Of a stretch of DNA of 64,000 nucleotides, positions 46,519 to 54,857 are shown piece after piece. Source of the stretch: Simiduia aestuariiviva (lineage in GTDB: Bacteria; Pseudomonadota; Gammaproteobacteria; Pseudomonadales; Cellvibrionaceae); contig NZ_JACHXZ010000004.1 in assembly GCF_014192475.1 (NCBI RefSeq), positions 299,348 through 363,347 on the forward strand, given 5' to 3'. The number at the start of each line of letters is the position of its first letter. The first letter of the stretch is position 1. A program made the translations under genes and the position numbers. The notes below the pieces were generated by a model. The model did not search any database. It was not told where the DNA came from and worked only from the letters and a program-made list of their open reading frames with translations.

Positions 46519-47679
46519 TTAATAGAGCCGATTGGCGTTTACCAAGTGCTGTACCGTGGCCTGCGCCATGAGCGGTGCCAACCGGTAATTGGATTGATCG
46601 CGCACCAACAGGCCCAACTGGCGCAGCTGCTCTAGGCGCACCAAACTTTGATCGGGCGCTAGCCGAAACAGGGTTTCGTGCTCCACCTTGTGGAGCCCGC
46701 CGTGGGCGTAAATCTCAGCGAGGCTAAACAATTCATCATCGGCACAGCTCTTGAGGCCGGCGACATCAAGGCGCGGTATATCTTCCAGGGCCAATAGCTG
46801 GCCCTGCTCTTCAACTATCAGCGCCTGCAACAACAAAAAGTAACCCAGCTGGGGATGGCCTTCGGCGTGGTCGTGCAAGAGCGAAAAATATGGCGCGAGC
46901 GGGTCGCGCTCCCCCTCCTTCAGCCCTACGCGCACTTGCCATTGGTAACCCAAGCCGTACAAGCGCGCCTCTACCGATTGGGTAAGCTCTGGCTCGGTGA
47001 AGTATTCAATCTCCACCACGTGCACAAACAGGCGATGACAACCGTACATAAAACACAGCCGCCGCCACGCTTGTTTGGCGCACGCCAATACCCAGCAGTG
47101 GCGCTCCTGGGTCGCCAGCAACACCGCCCCCAAGGTTTGCAAGGCTGCGCCATTGCCCATCTTGCGCGCCAACAGCATGTGGCCGTCGTCTAACAGGATA
47201 ATGCTAGGCGGTAGATTGTTGATCAACTCGATGGCGGCGCTAGTGCTGGTGGGTGCAGTGTCTAGGCTGAACACCGATTGCAGCAGACGCATGACATCGG
47301 CATGGGAGCAGGGCCGGTGCGGCAAACTCAAATAGCTGACCCGCTCTGCCTGTTCGCGCAGTTGATTGAGGGTTGACGTCAACCCACAACCCGGTGGCCC
47401 CACCAGCACCGCCAGCCGGCCGTTGCCCTCGCGCCATTGCGCCACTACTTTTTCCAGCGCTGCCAAGGCCAACTCACGCCCGACGAAGCGCGGGTCCTGC
47501 CACGCCAAGGGATCGGGCGCAAAGGCCTGCAACACTGACTCGGGCAGCGTCTCCAATTGCTGCAGGCGCAATTGGCCGAGTCGCGTCGGGCTCAACAGCG
47601 CGCCGGTATCTTCAATGGGCTTTGGGCTGTGCCATTTGTCATACAACGCTTGCCCGCGGGCGCGCAGTGCTTTGAACAT
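46519..47679 (-). CDS. AAA/ORC-like ATPase-fold protein with degenerate Walker A motif
   Basis: 386 residues; the second of two nearby ATGs is chosen (AAGGA at 6-base spacing). FVGRELALAAL at about 66 is the entry motif of AAA/ORC-type NTPases. The P-loop reads GPPGCGLT at 94-101, so the catalytic Lys is Leu100. Walker B (IILLDD, 160-165) is intact. The C-terminal part is helical (winged-helix-like). It may bind nucleotide weakly or be an inactive regulator. It sits directly upstream of an MscS gene; a functional link is only inferred. Confidence 0.75.
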   Translation of the reverse strand: MFKALRARGQALYDKWHSPKPIEDTGALLSPTRLGQLRLQQLETLPESVLQAFAPDPLAWQDPRFVGRELALAALEKVVAQWREGNGRLAVLVGPPGCGLTSTLNQLREQAERVSYLSLPHRPCSHADVMRLLQSVFSLDTAPTSTSAAIELINNLPPSIILLDDGHMLLARKMGNGAALQTLGAVLLATQERHCWVLACAKQAWRRLCFMYGCHRLFVHVVEIEYFTEPELTQSVEARLYGLGYQWQVRVGLKEGERDPLAPYFSLLHDHAEGHPQLGYFLLLQALIVEEQGQLLALEDIPRLDVAGLKSCADDELFSLAEIYAHGGLHKVEHETLFRLAPDQSLVRLEQLRQLGLLVRDQSNYRLAPLMAQATVQHLVNANRLY

Positions 47680-47822
47680 GAACATTCCTTGCTAAACGTG
47701 GCTGTAACCAAGTGTACCGAGTGGCGCCCATCATACGATCTCTATCCGGTCGGCGCATGGGGCTGGCGGGTTTTTGCCGGGCGTTTTACAGTGGCCGCAC
47801 TCTTTTTGTGTGTGACATTAGT

Positions 47823-48851
47823 ATGGACCCCGTAACTCAAGGCGTCTTGGGCGCCACCTTGCCGCAGAGCACCGCCAAAGCCAAAACCCTTGTGGGCGCC
47901 ACCGTTATCGGCGGTATCGCCGGCATGACCCCGGATTTGGATGTGTTGATCCGCTCCAGCACCGACCCCCTGTTGTTTCTGGAATTCCATCGACAATTCA
48001 CCCACTCGCTGCTGTTTATTCCCATTGGTGGACTGGTGTGCGGCTGGCTATTGCACTGGCTGCTGGGGCGGCGTCTGCGTTTGAGTCTCAAACAGTCGCT
48101 GCTGTTTGCCACGCTTGGCTATGCCACCCACGCGCTACTGGATGCCTGTACCACCTACGGCACCCTGCTGTTATGGCCCCTGTCGGACCAGCGCTTCGCG
48201 TGGAACACAGTGTCGATCATCGATCCGCTGTTTACTTTACCGCTGTTGGTGTTGCTGCTGTTTGGACTAGTGCGGCGCAATCCTCGCTGCGCCCAACTGG
48301 GTGTGGTGTGGGCACTGTGTTACTTAAGTTTGGGCGCGCTGCAGCGCGAGCGCGCCGAGGCCGCCGGTTGGCAGCTGGCGCAGGCGCGGGGCCACGTGCC
48401 GGTGCGTCTAGAAGCCAAACCCACCTTCGCCAACCTGTGGCTGTGGAAGCTGGTGTACGAAACCGATCAGCACTTTTATGTGGACGCCGTGCGCGTGCTG
48501 GGCCAGCCCAAAGTGTACCCCGGCGATCGCTTGCGCAAGCTCGAGGTAGTGCGCGATTTTCCGTGGCTGGATCAACACAGCCAACAGGCGCGCGACATCG
48601 CACGCTTTCACTGGTTTTCCAACGGCTACGTGGCGGTGGATGATCAACACCGCGTGGTGGATGTGCGCTATTCGCTGGTACCCAACCAGATCAAACCGTT
48701 GTGGGGCATTGTGCTAAACCCCCGTGCCGATGCCGATGCGCACGTGGCCTATTTTACGGAGCGCGACAACAGCCCGCAGGCCCGCGCCGCCTTCTGGACG
48801 CTGCTCACGGGTCAGGACCAAGCGCCAGTAAAGGGCATGACGGATAAATAA
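47823..48851 (+). CDS. Membrane-bound metal-dependent hydrolase, YdjM/DUF457 type
   Basis: 342 residues from the ATG at 47823. MDPVTQGVLGATLPQ, ATVIGGIAGMTPDLDVLI, FHRQFTHSLLFIP and ATHALLDACTTYGT are the standard motifs of this family, with the His/Asp residues likely to bind metal at the membrane face. About five membrane segments are followed by a C-terminal soluble domain. LexA controls ydjM in E. coli, but no SOS box was noticed here. Its 3' end overlaps the convergent DUF6164 gene by 40 bases. Confidence 0.88.
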   Translation: MDPVTQGVLGATLPQSTAKAKTLVGATVIGGIAGMTPDLDVLIRSSTDPLLFLEFHRQFTHSLLFIPIGGLVCGWLLHWLLGRRLRLSLKQSLLFATLGYATHALLDACTTYGTLLLWPLSDQRFAWNTVSIIDPLFTLPLLVLLLFGLVRRNPRCAQLGVVWALCYLSLGALQRERAEAAGWQLAQARGHVPVRLEAKPTFANLWLWKLVYETDQHFYVDAVRVLGQPKVYPGDRLRKLEVVRDFPWLDQHSQQARDIARFHWFSNGYVAVDDQHRVVDVRYSLVPNQIKPLWGIVLNPRADADAHVAYFTERDNSPQARAAFWTLLTGQDQAPVKGMTDK

Positions 48852-49165
48852 AGTATCGCGGCCACCGCCAGGAGCGCCGCGATGAATCGCAGCGGCTGGC
48901 GCGCAAAGCGCTGGGCCAAACTCTCCATCCCGGCTTCGGCCAATTGTGCTTGGGCCTCGGCCCGATGCTGGGCTTGGTAGTCGGCCAAAAGGGCGTCAGC
49001 GCGAGCTTTGTCGGCCTCGTGGGTAAGCCAAATGGCCGCCAAAGACAAACCCCAATTGCCGGCATCGGTTTCGTAGAAGCTGATATCGGCGTCGTTGAGC
49101 AGCGTGCGCACGGCCTCGGCTTCGGGCGCGGGTACATCGTGCAATTTAAAATACAAACAACCCAT
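48812..49165 (-). CDS. DUF6164 family protein
   Basis: 117 residues. MGCLYFKLHDVP, ADISFYETDAGNWG and SLAAIWL match DUF6164. A coiled Ala/Gln-rich linker leads to one C-terminal membrane helix (FIAALLAVAAILYLSVMPF). It is a tail-anchored inner-membrane protein of unknown role. It is the last gene of the minus run with GNAT and DTW genes. Confidence 0.85.
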   Translation of the reverse strand: MGCLYFKLHDVPAPEAEAVRTLLNDADISFYETDAGNWGLSLAAIWLTHEADKARADALLADYQAQHRAEAQAQLAEAGMESLAQRFARQPLRFIAALLAVAAILYLSVMPFTGAWS

Positions 49166-49177
49166 GGGGAATTTCCG

Positions 49178-49609
49178 TCAGTTAAAACACATGGCAATGA
49201 GTTCGGGAGTCTTGCGCTGATAGGCCTGCCAGCGGCCTACTAGCGGGTCTGGCATGTCGTTTTTTTGCACCTGCTGGAAGCCCGTATGGGTATAGAGTGG
49301 CGCCAATTGGGGCTCACAGAACAGGTAGGTGTAGCGGCGGCTGAAATCGACGCGGGCCTCCTCGAGTAGACGCCGCGCAATGCCTCGGCAACGCCACTCG
49401 GGGTCTACCAATACACCGGTCACTAGGTGCTCACCCGATGGCAATGGCCGCAGGCGCAAGGCCGCCACTGTCTGACCCTGCCACTGGGCGGTCCACACAC
49501 GCTCATCCGCTCGGGCCTTTAAGCGCTTGTCGACGCGCTTATAAAACGCATTCGCCAAGGGCAAATCCAGCCCCTGACGGCGAGTAAATTCCAGTGCTTC
49601 AAGGTTCAT
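49178..49609 (-). CDS. GNAT-family N-acetyltransferase
   Basis: 143 residues from the ATG at 49609, which lies inside the end of the DTW gene (11-base overlap). VTGVLVDPEWRCRGIARRLLEEA is the acetyl-CoA-binding motif A (RxxGxA). The substrate is not known; members near DTW or tRNA genes vary. The tight overlap with the DTW-domain gene makes co-expression likely. Confidence 0.87.
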   Translation of the reverse strand: MNLEALEFTRRQGLDLPLANAFYKRVDKRLKARADERVWTAQWQGQTVAALRLRPLPSGEHLVTGVLVDPEWRCRGIARRLLEEARVDFSRRYTYLFCEPQLAPLYTHTGFQQVQKNDMPDPLVGRWQAYQRKTPELIAMCFN

Positions 49610-50177
49610 AACGCTGCCTGACGTCCTCCGGCATAAAGCCTTGCATCCGTTCCACCCACAGCGCCTGCAACTGATTGAGGGCGCTGTAGTCCGCCGACTC
49701 CACACAGTTTAGCCCATAGGCAATGGCCTCTAGCGTGGACAAGCCACCCGCCCGTGAGGTTTTGCGCAAGCGGTAATCGCCCTCCGGCGCCGCGTCGAAG
49801 TGACAGCGCGGCAACGCCTGCAGCCACGGATTGAGCTGCAGTATTTTATAGGCTTTGCGCCATGTGGCATCAATGAATATCAACAGCTCCGGCGGCGCCA
49901 CCTGCTCGAGGGTGGCACTGGTGTCGTCCGGGTAGCAGAGCAGCGCGCGACGCGAGCCAATCCATTGTGGCAGGTCGGCAAAATCCTGGGGCGACTCCCC
50001 CACCCGCACCTGTATTTCGGGTAGGCATAGACGCGCCAAACGCAGGGTGTTTTTCGGGTGGCGCACTTCGTCGGGGTGTTGCAATACCAAGAGCTCGGTA
50101 GCCGCACGCAAAGGCACGGCGCTGGCGCACAAGCAGGCCGTGGCAGAAAGTCGGCAGTGGGGACAGAGGGCGCGCAT
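49599..50177 (-). CDS. Second DTW-domain protein (TapT/YfiP-like)
   Basis: 192 residues. It has the same plan as the protein at 38935: CPHCRLSATACLC (CxxC-x6-CxC) and LIFIDATWRKAYKILQLNPWL with the DxTW motif. DTW proteins are tRNA-uridine aminocarboxypropyltransferases; E. coli has TapT only, whereas in eukaryotes DTWD1 and DTWD2 modify different positions. The two copies here may modify different tRNA positions (inference). It overlaps the GNAT gene. Confidence 0.85.
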   Translation of the reverse strand: MRALCPHCRLSATACLCASAVPLRAATELLVLQHPDEVRHPKNTLRLARLCLPEIQVRVGESPQDFADLPQWIGSRRALLCYPDDTSATLEQVAPPELLIFIDATWRKAYKILQLNPWLQALPRCHFDAAPEGDYRLRKTSRAGGLSTLEAIAYGLNCVESADYSALNQLQALWVERMQGFMPEDVRQRYEP

Positions 50178-50249
50178 GGCGAAGGTTCACGATTGGGGTG
50201 GGCTAGTTTACCCCCCTGCTGGCGCAGACAACAGGGGCCCAATCTTTCG

Positions 50250-50882
50250 TTATTTCAGCGGGCCAACCCGCGCTAATTGCGGCGCACGCACCAGCGCACG
50301 CGCGGCTGATAGCGTGGCCTCTGGGTCGGGCTCGGGCGGCAGCAACGGCAAATTTGCACATTGGTAGGCAGCCAAGGCCAATTCGACGCCATCGACCTCC
50401 GGTGCCAAACGCTCTCGCCAGCCGGGTCTGGCGGTTAACCCGCTCAACAGGTGTGCGCGAGCCAACTGCCGCTGGGAGGCGCTCATCTTCAGGCTGGGTT
50501 TAGCCTTGTACAATTCCACTGAGCCCGAGAAATCTTCTAAACAAGCCGACAAGAGTCGCGCGTTGACGCCGGTAGCAGTCTGTTCGAACACCATGACTCG
50601 ATCGCCCCAGCGAGCGATCAATCCCAAGTGCTCGGCGGCGCCACCGTTCAATCGACGCCAGTGCGCCAACCAACCCCGTGGCCGAAACAACAGCACATCG
50701 CCATCCAGCAAGTGCGGCCGCAAGGCCATGTAATTGAGGCAACCGGTAACTGGATCCTTGGCGAAGGGATTGATCTTTTTAACCTGCGCCGCTCGGCGTT
50801 GACCGGGCGCACGAGACCGAATGAGGGTGGGGTCTGCGCCCGGTACAACTGCCGCGCGCGCAGGTTCGGCTCGCTGCTCCAT
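50250..50882 (-). CDS. Possible YiiX/YaeF-like permuted papain-fold (NlpC/P60 superfamily) protein
   Basis: 210 residues. LLDGDVLLFRPRGWLAHW and EHLGLIARWGDRVMVFEQ, then GVNARLLS and VELYK, resemble the GDVLLF...SHVGI...V.LYR frame of permuted NlpC/P60 enzymes such as YiiX. The catalytic candidates are the His in AEHLGL and the Cys in AAYQCANL. There is no signal peptide, and the first ~35 residues are basic and Arg-rich. The family call is moderate; it could be a divergent amidase or lipid hydrolase. Confidence 0.62.
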   Translation of the reverse strand: MEQRAEPARAAVVPGADPTLIRSRAPGQRRAAQVKKINPFAKDPVTGCLNYMALRPHLLDGDVLLFRPRGWLAHWRRLNGGAAEHLGLIARWGDRVMVFEQTATGVNARLLSACLEDFSGSVELYKAKPSLKMSASQRQLARAHLLSGLTARPGWRERLAPEVDGVELALAAYQCANLPLLPPEPDPEATLSAARALVRAPQLARVGPLK

Positions 50883-50936
50883 GGGAATACTTCACTGTGG
50901 TCAAAAGACGGACGATGCTAGCACGGCGCTGGTGGC

Positions 50937-53042
50937 CTAGGCTGTGACCGGCTCCACTTTTGACTCGGCAATGGCGCTAACTGTGACGGGCACACCATTT
51001 ACAGCGGCGTTGCCCGACACACTGTCGAGCGCCATATGGTCCGTGAGGTCGTTGGCACTCACGCCGGCATGGCGAGACGCCACCTGCGTGCCAATGCCAG
51101 CTCGATGGTGGCCAAACCCATGGGGCAAACTGACCACACCCGGCATCAAATCTTCACAGGCCTGCACCTTGGCCTGGACCTTGCCGATGCGACTGGCAAT
51201 GGCCACTTGCGCACCGTCCACAATGCCGCGCGCGGCCATATCGACGGGGTGCATGAACAGCTGATCGCGGGGCTTGCCCTTTACCAACCGGTGGTAGTTG
51301 TGCATCCACGAGTTATTGGAGCGCATGTGGCGACGGCCGATGAGCTGTAGCGCGGAATCGGGCGTTGCCGGGTTGGGGAGTTCGCGCACCGCTTGCAGAA
51401 ATGGTTCAGGCGCCAATTCGATGGGTTGCTCGGCGCTAAAAAGCTCCGCCATGCGCGGCGCCAAGGGACCGAGATCCACCCCACTCGGCTGGTCGCGCAA
51501 TTGCGCGAGCGACAGCCCGTAGGCACCGGCTTGGAGCATGTGATCCAACATCTGCGCCGGCGGCACCACTGGTTTAACGGCTTGCCCCTTGCGCGCGCGC
51601 AGCGCATTGCCCAGCTCGGCAAAGATTTCCCAATCGTGACGGGCGGTTTCGGGCTTGGCAAACAATGCCTCTGAGTAGCGGGCGGTATTGCGCACCGCCA
51701 GCGCCAGAAAAATAAGGTCGTAGTGATCGCGTTCTAGCGGCGAGGCGGGCGGCAAAATCACGTCGGCGTGGCGGGTGGTCTCGTTGAGGTAAAAATCCAC
51801 TGCCACCATAAAATCCAATTGCGCGAGCGCCTGATCGAGCTGGCCGCCATTGGGAGTAGAAAGCACGGGGTTGCCCGCGATAGTCACCATTGCGCGCACC
51901 TGCCCTGCGCCCGGTGTCAGTATTTCATCGGCCAGGGTGGCGGCGGGAAACTCGCCGGCAAACGCCGGCAGACCGCGCACCCGCGAATGGCGCTTACCCA
52001 GCTCTTGCGGATTGCTGCCTGGCGCCGCTGGATCGATGGCTGGGCGCGTCAACAATAAACCGCCCTCCACATCCAAATGCCCGGTGACGATGTTGAGCAG
52101 TTGAATGGCCCACTGGCACAGACTGCCGTGGGCTTGGGTGGAGACACCCATGCGTCCATACACAGCTGCCTTCGGCTCGCGTGCCAACTGTTCCGCCAAA
52201 TTTTCGATGGTGCGAGCAGTGATGCCGGTGTGCTGTTCGGCCAACGCAGGCGTGAAGGGCGCGAGGGCATCGGCGAGTGTGTCTATCCCCGCCACATAGG
52301 GTTGTAGATGGCCGAGATTCACCAATTGCCGATCAAACAGGTGGTGCAACATGGCTAGCAAAAAGTAGATATCTTTGCCCGGTGGCATGGGCAAGTATTG
52401 GTCGGCGAGTTTTGCAGTTTCCGTGCGGCGCGGGTCCACCACAATGAGTTTGCCACCGCGGGCCTGCAACGCCTTGAGGCGACCCGGCATATTGGGTGCT
52501 GTCATCACACTGCCGTTAGACGCCAAAGGGTTGGCGCCCAACATCAGCAACCACTGGCTGCGGTCTAAATCTACGATGGGAATGCGCAGCCAATGGCCAT
52601 ACATTAACCGGCCCACTACATGATGCGGCAATTGATCTACCGAGGTCGCCGAAAAGCGGTTGCGGGTATTGAGCACGCGCGTGGTCATACCGGAATAGAG
52701 CCAGGTACCCACCGAGTGAATGGCGGGGTTGCCGGCGTAGACCGCCACGCTGTCGTCGCCGTGTTGCGCCTGCACCCGGGTTAAGCGCTCGGCCACATGG
52801 TCGATGGCCTCGGCCCAACTCACGGCCCGCCAGCCCTGCTCGGTTTTTATATGCGGCTCGCGCAGGCGATCCGGATCGGTGTGAATATCTTGCAGAGCCA
52901 CCGCTTTAGGACAAATGTAGCCGCGACTCAAGGGATCGTCCTTGTCGCCTTTAATGCTAAGAATCTGCTCGCCTTCGGATTCAATCTCGAGCCCGCAAAT
53001 GGCTTCGCAGAGGTGGCACGCGCGGCGGTGAATGTGTGTCAT
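50937..53042 (-). CDS. Molybdopterin oxidoreductase (formate-dehydrogenase/BisC-like catalytic subunit)
   Basis: 701 residues from the ATG at 53042, with AGGAGG upstream; the frame extends 45 codons further without family similarity. C9, C12, C16 and C44 bind a [4Fe-4S] cluster. LMLGANPLASNGS, IVVDPRRTETAKLAD and VVSLPHGFGHH follow the bis-MGD enzyme pattern. There is no Tat signal, so it is cytoplasmic. The molybdenum-ligand region (NRFSATSVDQLPHH) has no Cys or selenocysteine. No electron-transfer subunit lies next to it. Substrate unknown. Confidence 0.88.
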   Translation of the reverse strand: MTHIHRRACHLCEAICGLEIESEGEQILSIKGDKDDPLSRGYICPKAVALQDIHTDPDRLREPHIKTEQGWRAVSWAEAIDHVAERLTRVQAQHGDDSVAVYAGNPAIHSVGTWLYSGMTTRVLNTRNRFSATSVDQLPHHVVGRLMYGHWLRIPIVDLDRSQWLLMLGANPLASNGSVMTAPNMPGRLKALQARGGKLIVVDPRRTETAKLADQYLPMPPGKDIYFLLAMLHHLFDRQLVNLGHLQPYVAGIDTLADALAPFTPALAEQHTGITARTIENLAEQLAREPKAAVYGRMGVSTQAHGSLCQWAIQLLNIVTGHLDVEGGLLLTRPAIDPAAPGSNPQELGKRHSRVRGLPAFAGEFPAATLADEILTPGAGQVRAMVTIAGNPVLSTPNGGQLDQALAQLDFMVAVDFYLNETTRHADVILPPASPLERDHYDLIFLALAVRNTARYSEALFAKPETARHDWEIFAELGNALRARKGQAVKPVVPPAQMLDHMLQAGAYGLSLAQLRDQPSGVDLGPLAPRMAELFSAEQPIELAPEPFLQAVRELPNPATPDSALQLIGRRHMRSNNSWMHNYHRLVKGKPRDQLFMHPVDMAARGIVDGAQVAIASRIGKVQAKVQACEDLMPGVVSLPHGFGHHRAGIGTQVASRHAGVSANDLTDHMALDSVSGNAAVNGVPVTVSAIAESKVEPVTA

Positions 53043-53195
53043 GTTAGCCAGACCTCCTGTCAGACTCTGCATAGTAACCATTATTGTTTGCACAGCCCAA
53101 TGGCACGCGGTATAACGCGCCATTCGTACCACTAAGCTATAACTGGTTAGCACTTTCGGCTGATTTATGGCGGCCACTCACCCAAGGATCACCGC

Positions 53196-53876
53196 GTGAA
53201 ACCATCGCTACTGTTTACAAGTTGCCTTATCGCCAGCATGTCTCACGCCTGGGCAGACAGCGCACAATTCTCTGGCGAATTCGATCAGCTGGAGGCTCGA
53301 AGTCAAGGTTTGCTCCTGTGGGATGGCGAATTGTTTTTCGGCAATGCCAGCAATCGCGCGCTCGTCCTTAAAACCGCAGCCGAATTACCCAATCGCCTGC
53401 TGGGTTCACACGAGCTTCAACTCTTGGTACAAACCGCCCTAAATAATCGGTGGCAGGTGCGCGCCGGGGTGCGCATGGATACCTATCCGGATCCCACCCG
53501 AAGCTGGGGCGTTGTTTCGTTCACTGGGGAAAACGCGCTGGGCACCGCCCTAGAAATTACCGGCTTTGCCCATGGCGAAAATCAGAGCCTGCTGCTGGGC
53601 GCAGAACATGTCTTCCAGCTCAAGCCCCGCCTCGAATTGATTCCAAAGGCGGAGGTGGTTTTCAATAGCCACGATGATGTGGCAACGAGCGTGGGTGCAG
53701 GGCTAAGCACATTGGAGTTGGGTGCGCGGCTGCGTTATCACTACACAGCCGCGGTCAAACCCTACGTGGGTATTAACTGGATTACCAGTTACGGCAACTC
53801 CCGCGATCTGCTCAATGCCGAAGGTGCGCGCGCACAAAACTTTACCCTGCGCGCAGGATTCAGTTGGGCGTTTTAA
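53196..53876 (+). CDS. copB: Copper-resistance protein CopB/PcoB (outer membrane)
   Basis: 226 residues. After a signal peptide (MKPSLLFTSCLIASMSHAWA) comes a beta-rich domain with LLLWDGELFFGNASN, LELIPKAEVVFNSHDD, GAGLSTLELGARLRYH and KPYVGINWITSYGN, matching the CopB/PcoB barrel. CopB lies in the outer membrane and binds or transports copper. The usual partner CopA (multicopper oxidase) is absent nearby, and the Met-rich N-terminal region of typical CopB is missing, so this is a short orphan form. Confidence 0.87.
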   Translation: MKPSLLFTSCLIASMSHAWADSAQFSGEFDQLEARSQGLLLWDGELFFGNASNRALVLKTAAELPNRLLGSHELQLLVQTALNNRWQVRAGVRMDTYPDPTRSWGVVSFTGENALGTALEITGFAHGENQSLLLGAEHVFQLKPRLELIPKAEVVFNSHDDVATSVGAGLSTLELGARLRYHYTAAVKPYVGINWITSYGNSRDLLNAEGARAQNFTLRAGFSWAF

Positions 53877-53884
53877 CGCGCCCC

Positions 53885-54844
53885 TTAATCCAAGCCCCAG
53901 CGCGCCTGAGAACCGCGCACATCCACATGCACAAATGGCCCGTGCGCGCTGTTGCTGTTGTAACGGCCCACTCCGCCCACCAAATCTTTTCTGCCAGTAC
54001 GACGCACAATTCCGTCGGCGCGCTCATACAGGAGCGTGGCATCTTTTAGATCGACTTTACCGTCGCCATTTAGGTCATCCATCACGCCGTCTTTAGGCGA
54101 TACATCCACATACACATCTGCCGCGCCGCCGTACAAATGCCGACTGGCTGATACATTGCCGATGGCGCGATTGTAGTGGGGCGTGCGATACCCACTCATG
54201 ACCACCAAGCCATCGGTGGCGATGCCCTGCGCGTTGATATCTTGCAACAACAGCTCAAGTTTTTGCAGCAATCGCGGGCGCAACACTAGGTATTTTGGAT
54301 AACCGCTCGCCTGCTTGCAAAGAAACTGGCCCAAGGTAAAGTGGGGTGAAACTTTCAGATCCAACATGTTTGGCTGCACTTCAATGTAACCGATGGGCGC
54401 TGCGTAACTTTTTAAACCGTGGCGCGCGGGCGGATAATCGCCAATGCGGTAGCCGTTTAATTTACCCTCAACTATTTCGGAGGCTGGCACCATCACAAAT
54501 ATTTGCAGCGCGATTTGCCGGGCGCTGCCCAGCTGCCGAACAATCAATGGGTAATAACCCGCCTTTGATGGCGCTGCCCAATTGATTTTTCCCTGCACAC
54601 TTTTTACCTGCGTGGTGCCTAGATCCAACTCATAGGTATGATCATCCGCAAACGATAGGGTAATAACTTGGTTGGGCAGCACGGGTTGAAAGGTAATGGC
54701 ACTATCGATTTTTCGATCATTGATGGCAGCCGAAAATGGTGCCAACTGCGCATCGAAAGCATGAGCTTTTGCGGCAATTATTAGCAACGCAATGGCTGCA
54801 CTAACACGCACAAAGGCAGATATGAAAGCATTCACTCGATTCAT
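53885..54844 (-). CDS. Periplasmic M15-type (YcbK-like) peptidase with EF-hand-like loop
   Basis: 319 residues with a signal peptide ending about residue 29 (AHA). The N-terminal half is Ig/beta-like. The peptidase half has VMSGYRTPHYNR, SASRHLYGGAADVYVD (SxHxxGxAxD zinc site) and GPFVHVDVRG (HxH). Between them sits DDLNGDGKVDLKDATLLYERAD, quoted here in part as DLNGDGKVDLKDA, an EF-hand/dockerin-like calcium loop. M15/DUF882 proteins cleave peptidoglycan cross-links or stems. In E. coli ycbK follows ldtD (ycbB), as here. Confidence 0.88.
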   Translation of the reverse strand: MNRVNAFISAFVRVSAAIALLIIAAKAHAFDAQLAPFSAAINDRKIDSAITFQPVLPNQVITLSFADDHTYELDLGTTQVKSVQGKINWAAPSKAGYYPLIVRQLGSARQIALQIFVMVPASEIVEGKLNGYRIGDYPPARHGLKSYAAPIGYIEVQPNMLDLKVSPHFTLGQFLCKQASGYPKYLVLRPRLLQKLELLLQDINAQGIATDGLVVMSGYRTPHYNRAIGNVSASRHLYGGAADVYVDVSPKDGVMDDLNGDGKVDLKDATLLYERADGIVRRTGRKDLVGGVGRYNSNSAHGPFVHVDVRGSQARWGLD

Positions 54845-54857
54845 GTAAAAGACGCTC

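Noticed and set aside
47712-47822. Longer start of the YdjM-type hydrolase
   Set aside because: The family N-terminus MDPVTQG begins at 47823; the upstream part is not similar.
53043-53177. 45-codon N-terminal extension of the molybdopterin enzyme
   Set aside because: It carries no Tat signal or family similarity, and AGGAGG precedes the ATG at 53042.
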